DNA of 64,000 nt, taken from the NCBI RefSeq assembly GCF_944380985.1, contig NZ_CALWJJ010000002.1, positions 124,001 through 188,000 of the forward strand, written 5' to 3'. How positions within the stretch are numbered: position 1 is the first letter of the stretch; each line of letters starts with the position of its first letter. Both the position numbers and the translations under genes were made by a program. The notes beneath the pieces were generated by a model. The model saw nothing but the letters and a program-made list of their open reading frames with translations. It was not told the DNA's origin and searched no databases. Below are positions 14,935 to 23,877 of the stretch, piece by piece. This stretch comes from an uncultured Agathobaculum sp. GTDB taxonomy: Bacteria > Bacillota > Clostridia > Oscillospirales > Butyricicoccaceae.

Positions 14935-16182
14935 ATGAACGATGTTACCGCCGCCCTGGTTGGCGGCCTGTTTGACGAAAACGGCGTTTCCGCCTGGGCG
15001 CGCCCGGTGCTGTTTGGCACGGCGGGCGACGCGGTGCGCAGTCTGCTGCCCGCGGTGGTGGATGCATGCTGCTTTGTGCACGATGGGCGCGATTGCGCGA
15101 TTGCGGGCGCCGGCAGCATAGCGCTGGACGCAGCAAACCGCTTTGCTGCGCTGGCAAGCCTGCCCGAGAGCGCGCATGTGCTGGTCATCGCCGCGCCGTT
15201 TGCGTTGGCGCAGGGCGATGCGCTGACGCGTTTAGCTAACACCCATATGCACACGGGCTATGGCGTAAGCGTGCTCGCGGCCGAGCGGCAGGGCTTTGAT
15301 GAGGATGGCCAGCCTATCCCACATAACATGTGCACCTGTGCGGCGATGTTCACCGGGGAGACATTGCAAAAGGCGCTGGCAACGGGCGCGGATACGCTGG
15401 ATGCGCTGGTCGATGCGGCAGTTGCCGCGGGCGCGCAAAAGGGCGTCGCGGTCACCGACGAGATTATTGAAATCTGTGATGGCGGCTCGGCTTACCTGGC
15501 GCAGCTTGCGCTGATCCGGCGGGTCAATTTTGCGCTTATTCAAAAGGGCGTGCAGCTGTTTGATCCTGCAAACACTTATATCGCGCCGGATGCGGACATT
15601 GCTCCGGGCGCGACTATTCTGCCCGGCTGCCATATTCGCCCGGGCTGCAAGGTGGGCGCGGGCGCGGTCATCGGCCCGAATACGATTCTTGAAAAAGCGG
15701 AGATCGGTGCGGGCACGATGGTAAACAACTCGCAGGTCTATGAGTCCAAGGTGGGTGAAAAGGTGACGGTCGGTCCGTTTGCCTATATACGGCCGCAGTG
15801 TGTGGTTGGAGACGGCTGCCGTATCGGCGACTTTGTCGAACTGAAAAAGTCGACGATCGGCAACGGCACCAAGGTATCGCACCTGACCTATGTCGGCGAC
15901 GCGACCGTTGGCGAGCGGGTAAACTTTGGCTGCGGTACGGTTGTGGTCAACTACGACGGCTATCATAAATATCAGACCGTCATCGGCGATGACTGCTTCA
16001 TCGGCTGCAACACCAACCTGGTCTCGCCTGTAACACTCGGCGACCGCGTGTTCACCGCCGCGGGTACAACGGTCACCAAGGATGTGCCGGCGGGCGCTTT
16101 GAGCGTTGCGCGCGCACGTCAGACCAACCTCGAAGGATGGAACGACCGCCGCCGCGCCGCACACGAGAAAGAGAAAAAGTAG
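14935..16182 (+). CDS. glmU: GlmU-like protein with degenerate uridylyltransferase domain
   Basis: 415 residues; GlmU is usually about 450-460. The C-terminal half (about 215-400) is a clear left-handed beta-helix acetyltransferase domain with the GlmU features YVGDATVGERVNFGCGTVVVNYDGYHK, split here as GERVNFGCGTVVVNYDG and flanks. This half makes N-acetylglucosamine-1-phosphate from acetyl-CoA. The N-terminal half follows the order of the pyrophosphorylase domain, but the nucleotide-binding LAAGxGTRM motif and the GD metal site are missing (VLVIAAPFALAQGD stands where VLVLYGDVPLL is expected). The second GlmU step would then need another enzyme. Upstream of prs, as in many Firmicutes. Confidence 0.82.
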   Translation: MNDVTAALVGGLFDENGVSAWARPVLFGTAGDAVRSLLPAVVDACCFVHDGRDCAIAGAGSIALDAANRFAALASLPESAHVLVIAAPFALAQGDALTRLANTHMHTGYGVSVLAAERQGFDEDGQPIPHNMCTCAAMFTGETLQKALATGADTLDALVDAAVAAGAQKGVAVTDEIIEICDGGSAYLAQLALIRRVNFALIQKGVQLFDPANTYIAPDADIAPGATILPGCHIRPGCKVGAGAVIGPNTILEKAEIGAGTMVNNSQVYESKVGEKVTVGPFAYIRPQCVVGDGCRIGDFVELKKSTIGNGTKVSHLTYVGDATVGERVNFGCGTVVVNYDGYHKYQTVIGDDCFIGCNTNLVSPVTLGDRVFTAAGTTVTKDVPAGALSVARARQTNLEGWNDRRRAAHEKEKK

Positions 16183-16263
16183 AAAAGACAGCGCCCGAAC
16201 GGTGGCGTTGCCTGTATATAGAAAATTAACCCGCATAAAATGCATTTTGACGGAGGCTGACCA

Positions 16264-17223
16264 ATGATTTCTCACGGAAAAAACATCAAGATTTTCTCCG
16301 GCAATTCCCATCCCGCACTTGCGATGCAGATCGCGTCCGCGCTCGGCCTGTCGATTGGTAAGGCCGCTATCTCGACCTTTGCCGACGGCGAAATATCGGT
16401 TTCTATTTCGGAGTCCGTGCGCGGCTCGGATGTATTCCTGGTGCAGTCCACCTGCGGCCCGGTCAACAATAACTTGATGGAGCTGCTCATTATGATCGAC
16501 TCGTGTAAGCGCGCCTCCGCAGGCCGCATCACGGCGGTCATTCCGTATTTTGGCTACGCGCGGCAGGACCGCAAGAGCAAGGCGCGCGACCCGATTTCGG
16601 CCAAGCTCGTGGCCGACCTGATCACAGCCGCAGGCGCCGACCGCGTGCTCACCATGGACCTGCATGCAGCGCAGATCCAAGGCTTTTTCAACATCCCGGT
16701 GGATAACATGCTCGGTTCGTCCGTACTCATCCCGTATATTGCGGGCAAGTTCGGTGTCGGCACAGAGGACACCGTAATTGTATCGCCCGATCTCGGCTCG
16801 GTCACGCGCGCAAGAAAGTTCACCGAAAAGCTGGACATGCCGCTCGCCATCATCGACAAGCGCCGACCTAAAGCCAACGTTTCCGAGGTGATGAATATCA
16901 TCGGCAGCGTTGAGGGCAAGAAGTGTATCCTGGTAGATGACCTGATCGATACGGCGGGCACGCTGGTGCACGCGGCCGAAGCGCTGATGGAAAAGGGCGG
17001 CGCGACCGAGGTCTATGCCTGCGCCACGCACGGCGTGCTGTCCGGCCCGGCGATCGAACGCATTGCAAATAGCCCGATCCGGGAGCTTGCGATCCTCGAT
17101 ACCATTCCGCTGCCAAGCGAAAAGCGGCTTGATAAGATTAATGTGCTGTCGGTTGCGCCGGTGCTGACTGAGGCGATTGCGCGCATTTATGAAGAGGTGT
17201 CGGTGTCGACTTTGTTCGACTGA
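16264..17223 (+). CDS. prs: Ribose-phosphate pyrophosphokinase (PRPP synthetase)
   Basis: 319 residues, the normal class I length. It makes PRPP from ribose-5-phosphate and ATP for nucleotide, His, Trp and NAD synthesis. Visible features are the ATP-loop region around YARQDRKSKARDPISAKL and the PRPP-binding CILVDDLIDTAGTL near residues 219-232. It lies 81 bp after the GlmU-like gene, the usual Firmicutes pairing, and ends at a strong terminator. Confidence 0.96.
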   Translation: MISHGKNIKIFSGNSHPALAMQIASALGLSIGKAAISTFADGEISVSISESVRGSDVFLVQSTCGPVNNNLMELLIMIDSCKRASAGRITAVIPYFGYARQDRKSKARDPISAKLVADLITAAGADRVLTMDLHAAQIQGFFNIPVDNMLGSSVLIPYIAGKFGVGTEDTVIVSPDLGSVTRARKFTEKLDMPLAIIDKRRPKANVSEVMNIIGSVEGKKCILVDDLIDTAGTLVHAAEALMEKGGATEVYACATHGVLSGPAIERIANSPIRELAILDTIPLPSEKRLDKINVLSVAPVLTEAIARIYEEVSVSTLFD

Positions 17224-17266
17224 GAAGCGCTGCGCGGAGCGCGGCATGACAAAACAACGAACGGGG

Positions 17267-17299
17267 GAGGCGGACGAATATTTCGTCCGCCTCTTCTGC
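17267..17299 (+). terminator. Terminator after prs
   Basis: A 12-bp perfect stem pairs 17267-17278 with 17282-17293; the tail TTCTGCT is only mildly U-rich. Confidence 0.75.
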
Positions 17300-17401
17300 T
17301 GAATGAAACGGGCGAAACCGCCGCTGCTACGCATCGTAGCGTACTGTAAACTGGACGCAGCGGACAAAAACATGCACACCTGCTATGCTGGATACAAGGT
17401 G

Positions 17402-17623
17402 ATGGATATGACATTTGGGGAAAAGCGAAAAGCACTCCGCATAAAGGAAGAATACTCACAGGAACAGATTGCCGATCTGCTGCACGTCTCGCGGCAGGCG
17501 GTGACCGAATGGGAAAACAAGGGCGGCAGCCGTATGATCGGCTTGCCTACCTTTGGCGCGGGTCTGATCGGCTGAGCGTTATACTACATCGCAGTGCAGC
17601 TGCGCAAAACAAACATGAGGTGA
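17402..17623 (+). pseudogene. Decayed XRE-family regulator with membrane tail
   Basis: Starts MDMTFGEKRKALRIKEEYSQ and continues into a good helix-turn-helix (EQIADLLHVSRQAVTEWENK). It then jumps to FGAGLIG, a TGA at 17573-17575, and in the same frame ALYYIAVQLRKTNMR with a final stop at 17621-17623. The pattern fits a common clostridial Xre regulator with C-terminal membrane helices after a large internal deletion; the TGA could have been a Trp codon. A short HTH-only peptide may still be made. Confidence 0.65.
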
Positions 17624-17627
17624 AAAG

Positions 17628-18410
17628 ATGAAGATTTTGGCTATCGGTGACGTGGTCGGCGAGGCGGGGATCGACACCCTGCACGGGCTGCTGCGCCGCG
17701 TAAAGCGCGAAAACGGCGTGGAATTCGTCATTGTTAACGGTGAAAACGCCGCCGGTCGAGGCATCACCCCAAAGCAGGCGGACGATATTTTTTCCGCCGG
17801 CGCAGACGTGATCACGCTGGGCAATCACACGTTTGCCAAGCAGCAGATCGCATCTTATATGGATGAGCACCTAAACGTGCTGCGCCCGGCAAACCTTGCC
17901 CCGCAAAGCCCGGGGCAGGGCTGGGGTATCTATGATGGGCCACAGGGCCTGCGTTTGCTGGTCATCAACCTGATCGGCCGGTGCGATATGCACTACGGGC
18001 CGGATAACCCGTTTCTGTGTGCGGATAGGATTTTCCGTGAGGCAGAGGGCAAATATGACATTGCGCTTGCCGAGATCCATGCAAACGCCACGAGCGAAAA
18101 GCTCGCCATGGGCTATTATCTGGACGGGCGCGCCGCCGCCATCTGGGGCACGCATACCCATGTGCAGACTGCGGATAATCGGATCAACCCCAAGGGATCG
18201 GGTTATATCACCGATATTGGCATGACCGGGCCGATTGTGTCCGTACTGGGCGTGTGCGCCGAGCAGTCGATTGCCATGTTCCGCGGCGATTTGACCGAAT
18301 ATTTCAAAACCGCGCCCGGCGACTGCGCGCTGTCGGGAGCGGTCTTTGAGATCGGGCGGGATGGCAAGTGCAGCTCGGTCACCCGCGTGTGGGAGCGTTG
18401 GGAACGGTAA
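17628..18410 (+). CDS. ymdB: YmdB-family metallophosphoesterase
   Basis: 260 residues, matching the TIGR00282/YmdB family of dinuclear metal phosphodiesterases (2',3'-cyclic nucleotides in Bacillus). The metal-binding motifs appear in order: GDVVGEAG (7-14), NGENAAGRG (about 39-47), TLGNHTF, IHANATSEK and GTHTHVQTAD. AGGTGA lies just before the ATG. It is often beside rny; that partner is not in the window. Confidence 0.93.
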   Translation: MKILAIGDVVGEAGIDTLHGLLRRVKRENGVEFVIVNGENAAGRGITPKQADDIFSAGADVITLGNHTFAKQQIASYMDEHLNVLRPANLAPQSPGQGWGIYDGPQGLRLLVINLIGRCDMHYGPDNPFLCADRIFREAEGKYDIALAEIHANATSEKLAMGYYLDGRAAAIWGTHTHVQTADNRINPKGSGYITDIGMTGPIVSVLGVCAEQSIAMFRGDLTEYFKTAPGDCALSGAVFEIGRDGKCSSVTRVWERWER

Positions 18411-18416
18411 TCCGGG

Positions 18417-18902
18417 CTATGGCGGACGGTGCGCCATCCGCGCCGGACTGCCAGTCGCCGTAATCTTTGATGCGGCGCCCTGGTTTGGGTAGAAGTGCGA
18501 ATACACCGTGTCGGCCGCGAACAGCGTGATTAGCACAGTGCCATAGATGCAAAGAAGGTCGCCGCCGGTCGACAGCCTGCAGAGCAGGAACAGCCTTGCA
18601 AACCGCCTGCGCGCGAGCAGCGCAAAAAACGCAGCAAAAGGTGCGGTCAGTATGTCAAACAGCGGGCCGGTGCTCTGGCCGGCAACCGCACACATGGGGT
18701 GTGCGCCGTCCATCGGATCGCTTTGCAGCCGCTTGGGCAGCAGATTCCAGTCGGACAGGCTTATCTGATAGACGGCGACCGGATCGCCCGGCAAAATCGC
18801 GGTCGGATCAAATGCGCTCATAAAATCCGTAGAGTCGGAAAATGCCGCGCCGGTAAAGGTCAAAATAACACACATGGAGACCATGACCGCCCAGTTGCGC
18901 AA
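18417..18902 (-). CDS. Hypothetical membrane protein
   Basis: A 161-residue frame, convergent with ymdB. It has an N-terminal membrane segment (AVMVSMCVILTFTGAAF), a polar part, and two hydrophobic stretches towards the end. The start is unclear: a TTG at 18902 is used here, ATG 18884 is the first ATG, and the coding character continues slightly upstream without a start codon. I do not recognise the family. Confidence 0.5.
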   Translation of the reverse strand: MRNWAVMVSMCVILTFTGAAFSDSTDFMSAFDPTAILPGDPVAVYQISLSDWNLLPKRLQSDPMDGAHPMCAVAGQSTGPLFDILTAPFAAFFALLARRRFARLFLLCRLSTGGDLLCIYGTVLITLFAADTVYSHFYPNQGAASKITATGSPARMAHRPP

Positions 18903-19004
18903 AAAGTGCCGATGACCGCATCTTTTGATCTCTTTTCTCGCCTACATAAACACCGGCACCCTTCTTTTTTTCTGACATTTTACAAAAAACGTGGAGTTTT
19001 GACA

Positions 19005-20192
19005 ATGCTTGCTTTCATTTTTGCGCCTTTTTACATATTAGTCAACCTTTATCTGATGCACTGGATGCTGCGCTGGGCGGGCTGCTGTCACCGGCTATGC
19101 GGTGCGCGCGCGTTCCGGCTGACGTTTACGGTGCTTTATGCTTTTGTCGCGCTTACGCCGCTGACCGGTTTTCTAATTGACTCGCCAGCATGGCTGCGCC
19201 GGCTGCTTAAGCAGATGGGTAACTATTGGTTTGGCTGGATGCTCTATCTCGCGCTTGCCATACTGCTGACCGAGCTTGCACTTGTCGCTGTGCGCCGGGT
19301 GCGCCAGGCGGATTTTGCAGCGATGCAACGCGTGCGCCAGGTGCAGGGCGGCATTGCGCTTGCGATCGTGTGCGCGGTGTGTATTTACGGCATGATAAAC
19401 GCCCGCACGCTGCGCGTGACCGATTACGAGATAACCGTTCCCGGTGTGGGTAAGGATATGACAATCGCCCTGCTTGCCGATCTGCATCTGGGTTACAGCA
19501 CCGATCCCGCCTATATCGAGCGAGCTGCGCGAGCGGTCAGCGATATGCAGCCCGACCTGATCGTGTTCGCAGGCGATATTTTTGATAACGAATATGATGC
19601 TATCCCTGCACCCGAGCGGGTCGCAGCAGCGCTTGCTGCTATGCCGAGTGCCTACGGTGCCTATGCTTGCTGGGGCAATCACGATGTGTCCGAGCCGATT
19701 CTGGCGGGTTTTACCTGGAGCGCGCCGGACGAAAACAAGGACGACCCGCGCATGGCCGAATTTCTCGAGCGCGCGGGCGTAACGCTGCTCGAAGACCAGG
19801 CGGTAACCCTTGCAAACGGCGTGCAGCTGGTCGGTCGCAAGGATCCCTCGCGGGATAGAAAGCTCGGCGAAAGCCGCCTTGCGCCGGAGAGCCTGATCGC
19901 GCCGCTCGACCAGGATCGGCCGATCTTTGTCATCGACCATCAGCCCAAGGAGCTGCGTGAGTTGGCTTTGGCGGGCGCTGATCTCGATCTTTCCGGGCAC
20001 ACGCATAACGGGCAGGTGTTTCCGGGCAACCTGCTTTTACCGCTTGTGTGGGATAATCCCTGCGGCTATCTGCAGGTGGAGGGTATGCACTCGATCGTGA
20101 CCGCGGGCCTTGGCGTATGGGGGCCGGATATGCGTGTGGGCACACACAGCGAGATCGTGTGCATCACTGTACACTTTGCGGACCCACGGTAA
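19005..20192 (+). CDS. Membrane-anchored metallophosphoesterase (YkuE-like)
   Basis: 395 residues from ATG 19005, which has GGAG eight bases upstream; longer versions of the frame are not supported. The first ~155 residues hold about four membrane helices. The catalytic domain follows with DLHLGY, GDIFDN, WGNHD and SGHTHNGQ motifs of calcineurin-type phosphoesterases. The family includes YkuE and UDP-2,3-diacylglucosamine or lipid pyrophosphatases; the real substrate here is unknown. Confidence 0.88.
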   Translation: MLAFIFAPFYILVNLYLMHWMLRWAGCCHRLCGARAFRLTFTVLYAFVALTPLTGFLIDSPAWLRRLLKQMGNYWFGWMLYLALAILLTELALVAVRRVRQADFAAMQRVRQVQGGIALAIVCAVCIYGMINARTLRVTDYEITVPGVGKDMTIALLADLHLGYSTDPAYIERAARAVSDMQPDLIVFAGDIFDNEYDAIPAPERVAAALAAMPSAYGAYACWGNHDVSEPILAGFTWSAPDENKDDPRMAEFLERAGVTLLEDQAVTLANGVQLVGRKDPSRDRKLGESRLAPESLIAPLDQDRPIFVIDHQPKELRELALAGADLDLSGHTHNGQVFPGNLLLPLVWDNPCGYLQVEGMHSIVTAGLGVWGPDMRVGTHSEIVCITVHFADPR

Positions 20193-20283
20193 ATACGGGT
20201 GTGAAGAAAAGCGCTGATCGGATGCGCAATTTTGTACACTTTGCAAGAAGTTTATCAAAATCCTGCAAAATTGTTAAAATCGG

Positions 20284-20313
20284 TTGACGCAACAGGATGG
20301 TTTGCGGTATGCT
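20284..20313 (+). promoter_or_regulatory. Promoter of the DUF4914 gene
   Basis: TTGACG (20284-20289), 18 bp, TATGCT (20308-20313). The leader holds two hairpins (CCTTGT...ACAAGG about 20334-20359; GTACGGCC...GGCCGTGC about 20368-20405) before the ribosome binding site, perhaps for control of translation. Confidence 0.6.
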
Positions 20314-20424
20314 ATAAATGAACGATAATCAGCCTTGTAAGATACAAATATCGACAAGGCACTGCATGTACGGCCTCTCTGACATGTTATAGGAGCGGCC
20401 GTGCGAGAAGGAGGATATGAATAA

Positions 20425-22299
20425 ATGCACTCTTTGTTGACCAAATTCACCTTTACCGACGAGCTTGCCGACGTGATAGAGCACTGTAAGGGGGTTACTG
20501 TGCCGACCAGCAAGGCGGAGCTATACGATATGGTGTTCGGCCCTGATCACGCGGATGTATATGATGTGATCTTCGATGTACCGGGTAAAGGCCCGGTCAA
20601 GGAAGCGGACGTAACCCGTTGCAAGAACGGTGCTTCGGTCAACTTTGTGGAGGACTATATGCGCCGCCGTGAGCCGGATTGCATGCGCATCGCGGACGAC
20701 AAACCGACTGACAAAAAGCGTTTTGCGGACGTATACGGCTATCCGTTCACCGATCTGCGCCGCGAGACAATGGCGTGGTTTAAGACGCAGGAGCTTATTT
20801 TAATGCCATTTAACTCGGGCGGCAATATCTATGGCTACGGCTCGATGCTGATCTGCCCCAAGCAGTGCGCGTTCTTTGCGTTTGCGCTGGCTCATTTACA
20901 GGGCTTTGTCAACGCCGCGGACTGCCAGGGCTATCAGCCGCGCGCGATCGTATACGTTGCGCCCCCGTTCCGCCACACCCACTTCGAGGGCAAGCAGGTC
21001 GTTGTGCACAACCGTCTGGACGACTGCCACGAGGTATTTTCCTACAATCTGTATCCCGGCCCGTCGGCCAAAAAAGGCGTATACTCGGTGTTGCTTGACA
21101 TCGGCGAGCAAGAGGGCTGGGTAACCGCGCACGCTTCCTGCGGCCGTCTGATCACGCCGTATGAGAACGAGATGGTCATCATGCACGAGGGCGCCTCGGG
21201 CGGCGGCAAGAGCGAGATGCTGCAGGACATTGCCCGTGATCCGGATGGCCGCGTGCTGCTATCCACCAACACGGTGACCGGTGAGGAGACCCATATCAAC
21301 ATGGGCACGACCTGCTCAATCGAGCCGGTGTGCGACGATATGGCCACCTGCTATCCGCAGCTGCAAAACAGTTCCGGCAAGCTTGTGCTGGTAGATGGTG
21401 AAGACGGCTGGTTTTTGCGCATGGACGGCGTGACCCACTACGGCTGCGACCCGGTGTATGAGCGCATCTGCACCGAGCCTAAAGAGCCGCTTTGCTTCTT
21501 TAATATGGAGGGGCATGCGGGCGCGACATTGCTGATCTGGGAGCACACGCTGGACTCGACCGGCAAGCCCTGCTCCAACCCGCGCGCGATCGTGCCTCGC
21601 TGGGATGTGCCGCATATCGTCAAAGAGCCGGTTGAGGTTGATGTGCGCTCGTTCGGTGTGCGCATGCCCCCCACGACCCGAGAGCATCCGAACTACGGCA
21701 TCATGGGCATGATGCATATCATTCCGCCCGCGCTTGCCTGGCTGTGGCGCTTGGTTGCGCCGCGCGGCTTTAACAACCCGTCCATCGTGACCGGCAACGA
21801 GCTTAAGAGCGAGGGCGTCGGCTCTTACTGGCCGTTTGCAACCGGCCAGCGCGTCAAGCAAGCCAATCTGTTGCTCGAGCAGATTATGAGCTGTCCGAAT
21901 ACCCGCTATGTGCTCATTCCGAACCAGCACATCGGCGTATATAACGTTGGCTTTGCGGCCGAGTGGATCAGCCGCGAGTATCTCGCGCGCCATGGCGGCG
22001 GGCGCGTGCGTCGCGAGCATCTTGAGCCGGCCCGGTGCTCGTTGCTTGGCTATGCGCTGAAAGATATGACGATCGACGGTCAGCGCATCCGCTCCAAGTA
22101 CCTGCGCGTTGACACGCAGGACCGCGTCGGCCCGGATGGCTATGATGCGGGCGCTAAGATCCTGACCGACTTTTTCCGCAAGGAGCTGACCAAGTTCGAC
22201 ACCCCGGAGCTTGATCCGCGCGGCAAGCAGATCATAAATTGCTTTATGAACGGTGGAATGCTTGAGGACTTTGAGGCCATTACGCCGACCAATATCTAA
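20425..22299 (+). CDS. DUF4914 family protein with P-loop
   Basis: A 624-residue cytosolic protein that I recognise as the DUF4914 family, whose function is not established. A P-loop, HEGASGGGKSEM, is near residues 253-264. A later part (FFNMEGHAGATLLIWEH; then SNPRAIVPRWDV) reminds me of the nucleotide-binding fold of PEP carboxykinase/HPr kinase, so a kinase-like or carboxykinase-like activity is possible but unproved. It is a single-gene transcript with its own promoter, two-hairpin leader and terminator. Confidence 0.75.
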   Translation: MHSLLTKFTFTDELADVIEHCKGVTVPTSKAELYDMVFGPDHADVYDVIFDVPGKGPVKEADVTRCKNGASVNFVEDYMRRREPDCMRIADDKPTDKKRFADVYGYPFTDLRRETMAWFKTQELILMPFNSGGNIYGYGSMLICPKQCAFFAFALAHLQGFVNAADCQGYQPRAIVYVAPPFRHTHFEGKQVVVHNRLDDCHEVFSYNLYPGPSAKKGVYSVLLDIGEQEGWVTAHASCGRLITPYENEMVIMHEGASGGGKSEMLQDIARDPDGRVLLSTNTVTGEETHINMGTTCSIEPVCDDMATCYPQLQNSSGKLVLVDGEDGWFLRMDGVTHYGCDPVYERICTEPKEPLCFFNMEGHAGATLLIWEHTLDSTGKPCSNPRAIVPRWDVPHIVKEPVEVDVRSFGVRMPPTTREHPNYGIMGMMHIIPPALAWLWRLVAPRGFNNPSIVTGNELKSEGVGSYWPFATGQRVKQANLLLEQIMSCPNTRYVLIPNQHIGVYNVGFAAEWISREYLARHGGGRVRREHLEPARCSLLGYALKDMTIDGQRIRSKYLRVDTQDRVGPDGYDAGAKILTDFFRKELTKFDTPELDPRGKQIINCFMNGGMLEDFEAITPTNI

Positions 22300-22315
22300 A
22301 GAAAACGCATGTAAA

Positions 22316-22348
22316 AAACCGCTTCGGTTCTTCTGAAGCGGTTTTTTT
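22316..22348 (+). terminator. Terminator after the DUF4914 gene
   Basis: A 10-bp stem (22316-22325 with 22335-22344) running into a T tract. Confidence 0.88.
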
Positions 22349-22354
22349 GTATTC

Positions 22355-23050
22355 CTATGTGTGCCCTGACGATGTAATGCTGCGGACAGTCAGCCGGTCT
22401 CCCTCGACGGTAAAGCGCACTTCGCATCCGGCGAAAGAAAACCCGTAAACCCGGCCGGGTTCGTGCTGATAGCCGGGGCGGGGGTCCTGGGCGAGAACGG
22501 CGAGCAGAGCCTGCCGCCGGTCAGCGGGCAGCGGCGCGAGCAGCGTGGGCGCGCAGTCGACCTGCAACGTGCCCGCCTGACTTTGCAGTGCAAAGCCGCC
22601 CGCGGCCTGCGGATGTGCGTCCGTATAGGCGAGATAGGGCTTGATGTCAAGAATGGGTGTGTTGTTCATTAAGTCGGCGCCGAGCACATGCAGCACTGGG
22701 CCTTCGGACGTGTGCAGCTCGGTGCGCGTAAGGCGGACGGACGACAGGCCGATCGCGTTCGGACGAAATGGAGAGCGCGTAGCAAACACGCCTATGCGCT
22801 GGTTGCCGCCGAGTTTAGGCGGACGCACGGTGGGCGACCAGCCCGCACGCTCGGTCTCGGAAAAGTGCCAGAGCAGCCAGAGGTGGGAAAAGCCCTCGAT
22901 GCCGCGTAGCGCGTCGGCGCTGCGATACTCCGGCTCAAAAACAATGCGCGCCGGTGTATCCGCCAGCCCGCTCTGGCGGGGGATACCAAACTTTGCTGGA
23001 AAATCAGTGCGGATACGCGCGATGATGTGCATAGGAATGGTTTGTGACAT
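22355..23050 (-). CDS. trmO: TsaA/TrmO-type tRNA methyltransferase
   Basis: 231 residues from the ATG at 23050; the frame continues upstream without a good site. The YaeB/TsaA domain (SAM-dependent N6-methylation of t6A37 in tRNA) shows EGFSHLWLLWHF, ATRSPFRPNAIGLSSV and DIKPYLAYTD. A C-terminal ~80 residues match the longer TrmO type. Single gene, convergent with the DUF4914 gene. Confidence 0.88.
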   Translation of the reverse strand: MSQTIPMHIIARIRTDFPAKFGIPRQSGLADTPARIVFEPEYRSADALRGIEGFSHLWLLWHFSETERAGWSPTVRPPKLGGNQRIGVFATRSPFRPNAIGLSSVRLTRTELHTSEGPVLHVLGADLMNNTPILDIKPYLAYTDAHPQAAGGFALQSQAGTLQVDCAPTLLAPLPADRRQALLAVLAQDPRPGYQHEPGRVYGFSFAGCEVRFTVEGDRLTVRSITSSGHT

Positions 23051-23117
23051 AGGCGGGCCTCTTTCCAATGGAATACATTGATTATAGCACGCCGGCAAGG
23101 TGAGGACAATCCACCCT

Positions 23118-23160
23118 TTTACAGTTTGTTAATGCTTTTTTTGCAAAATAGCGGTATAAT
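23118..23160 (+). promoter_or_regulatory. Promoter of the two-component operon, possible self-control
   Basis: TTTACA (23118-23123) and TTAATG (23129-23134) are 11 bp apart. Exactly 20 bp after the second is TATAAT (23155-23160). This repeats the box-to-minus-10 distance of the htrA and small-RNA promoters, with weaker boxes. Confidence 0.55.
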
Positions 23161-23193
23161 GAAAGCAGACTATATGGGAAAGCAGGGATCAGC

Positions 23194-23874
23194 ATGCCCA
23201 AAAAAATACTGATCGTAGAAGACGAAGCCAACATCCGCGAGCTGCTGCGCCTTTACCTTGAGCGCGAAGGCTATGCCGTGATTGAAGCGGAAAACGGCGT
23301 TGAGGGCATCAAGCAGTGGAAGAGTGAAAAGCCCGATATGCTGCTGCTCGACGTGATGATGCCGGTGATGGACGGCTGGACGGTGTGCAAGGAGATTCGC
23401 GCCGAGAGCGACGTGCTCATCATCATGCTCACAGCCAAGGGTGAGACCGCCGACCGCGTCTCCGGCCTTGAGATGGGTGCGGATGACTATATCGTCAAGC
23501 CGCTCGAGATGCCTGAGGTTATCGCGCGCGTGCGCGCAGTGTTCCGCCGTATGGCGCCGGATGACGCGCCTGAAAAGCTGTCGTTTGACAACTTGGTGAT
23601 TGACAAACAGGCGTATGACCTTGTTATCAAGGGCAAGCGCGTGGACGCGCCGCCCAAGGAGATTGAGCTGCTCTACTATCTCGCCTCCAGCCCCAACCGC
23701 GTGTTCACCCGCGCGCAGCTGCTGGACGACGTCTGGGGCTTTGACTATTTTGGCGATACCCGCACGGTCGACGTGCATGTCAAACGCCTGCGCGAAAAGC
23801 TCGAAGGTGTGTCGGACAAGTGGGAGCTGAAAACGGTCTGGGGCGTCGGCTATAAATTTGAAACCAAGGAGTAG
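23194..23874 (+). CDS. OmpR/PhoB-family response regulator (CiaR/LisR-like candidate)
   Basis: 226 residues. The receiver domain has D9/D10, the phosphorylation site D53 (MLLLDVMMP), T80 and K102. The winged-helix output domain spans about 128-224 (RVFTRAQLLDDVWG, DTRTVDVHVKRLREKL). It is followed 3 bp later by its kinase and then htrA, an order that suggests an envelope-stress system. The direct repeats before htrA and before the four small-RNA units are its most likely targets; the Pho regulator at 45 kb is the alternative. Confidence 0.92.
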   Translation: MPKKILIVEDEANIRELLRLYLEREGYAVIEAENGVEGIKQWKSEKPDMLLLDVMMPVMDGWTVCKEIRAESDVLIIMLTAKGETADRVSGLEMGADDYIVKPLEMPEVIARVRAVFRRMAPDDAPEKLSFDNLVIDKQAYDLVIKGKRVDAPPKEIELLYYLASSPNRVFTRAQLLDDVWGFDYFGDTRTVDVHVKRLREKLEGVSDKWELKTVWGVGYKFETKE

Positions 23875-23877
23875 GCC

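Noticed and set aside
15232..17379. 715-residue minus-strand ORF over glmU and prs
   Set aside because: It is the antisense shadow of two clear genes with a low-complexity R/H/A-rich composition.
18699..19004. N-terminal extension of the membrane phosphoesterase
   Set aside because: ATG 19005 has a good ribosome binding site and begins a membrane helix; the upstream part is not protein-like and overlaps the opposite gene.
22463..23081. Plus-strand ORFs opposite trmO
   Set aside because: Shadows; the minus-strand frame carries all TsaA motifs.
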